Origin: Anaerolineales bacterium
GTDB taxonomy: Bacteria > Chloroflexota > Anaerolineae > Anaerolineales > Villigracilaceae
Direction: 5' to 3'
Assembly: GCA_025056515.1 (NCBI GenBank)
Contig: JANWWB010000304.1
Coordinates: forward strand, 1-5,169
Length of the DNA: 5,169 bases
Positions 5,055-5,169 of the stretch are shown piece by piece. Below the pieces are notes generated by a model. It did not search any database and was not told the DNA's origin. It saw only the letters and a program-made list of their open reading frames with translations. Every line of letters starts with the position of its first letter. Position 1 is the first letter of the stretch. A program made the position numbers and the translations under genes.

Positions 5055-5169
5055 GTGACCGAGGAACTGGCCTGTATCCGACGGGCGCAACAGGGAGATG
5101 AAGCGGCCTTTACCGACCTGGTCAAGGCCTATCAGCGGCTGGTCTATAACTTATGTTATCGCATGCTCG
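5055..5169 (+). CDS. RNA polymerase sigma factor, ECF-like, N-terminal fragment
   Basis: Only the first 38 codons are in the window; the gene continues past the right edge. The visible protein has the region-2 opening of ECF sigma factors: a short N-terminus, then AQQGDEAAF at residues 11-19 and YQRLVYNLCYRML at 26-38. Such proteins direct RNA polymerase to alternative promoters. They are commonly encoded beside an anti-sigma factor, which here would lie outside the window. The GTG at 5055 is preferred: AGGAAG (5045-5050) lies just upstream and an in-frame TGA at 5028-5030 rules out a much longer protein. There is no clear promoter in the 123-base gap before it, so it may be read through from the YibE/F gene. 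Subgroup and targets cannot be judged from this fragment. Confidence 0.82.
   Translation, partial: MTEELACIRRAQQGDEAAFTDLVKAYQRLVYNLCYRML

Noticed and set aside
4322..5101. Overlapping + strand open frame of 259 codons
   Set aside because: It is an alternative frame of the YibE/F gene with Arg/Gly/Cys-rich shadow composition. It runs through the downstream gap and across the sigma-factor start.

Overview
The window reads entirely rightward. It holds four complete, confidently assignable genes, one complete gene assigned to a divergent enzyme family, and the first 38 codons of a sixth gene at the right edge. The genes are moderately GC-rich. The set is: a short CorA divalent-cation channel, an SMP-30/gluconolactonase-type hydrolase, an FmdB-type zinc ribbon with a second Cys cluster, a divergent PlsC-like acyltransferase, a YibE/F membrane protein of the 'LDD..TTQA' type, and an ECF-like sigma factor. 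This assortment and the protein style suggest a Chloroflexota bacterium, perhaps Anaerolineae. That is an impression from family flavour, not a demonstrated placement.

Positions 1-671 have no convincing gene. The first ~115 bases are strongly pyrimidine-rich, including 57 consecutive bases without a G. The remainder looks like a long leader for corA. It contains a candidate -10/-35 pair (376-404), a 17-bp palindrome (443-459), a compact GC-rich hairpin (612-629) and, directly before corA, a perfect 11-bp inverted repeat (635-667). The right arm of that repeat contains the whole Shine-Dalgarno sequence of corA. This is the most interesting part of the window: it looks like a cis-regulatory RNA that could gate expression of a Mg2+ transporter. 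I do not recognise it as a known Mg2+ riboswitch.

Positions 672-2495 hold corA followed by the SMP-30-like gene, probably one transcript. The end of corA carries an exact 20-bp tandem duplication (1591-1631). It has pushed the downstream ATG from 1 nt to 21 nt after the corA stop, and that ATG has no visible Shine-Dalgarno.

Positions 2496-2693 are intergenic, with a stem-loop (2535-2561) and a candidate -10 (2657-2662). They are followed by a tight cluster, fmdB-like / plsC-like / yibE-like (2694-4931), with gaps of 8 and 10 nt that suggest co-transcription and translational coupling. A 123-base gap with two inverted repeats follows, then the GTG start of the sigma factor at 5055, which runs off the window. 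Two of the six products, CorA and YibE/F, are polytopic membrane proteins, and the acyltransferase probably works at the membrane in lipid synthesis. Any functional link between the genes beyond co-transcription is speculation.
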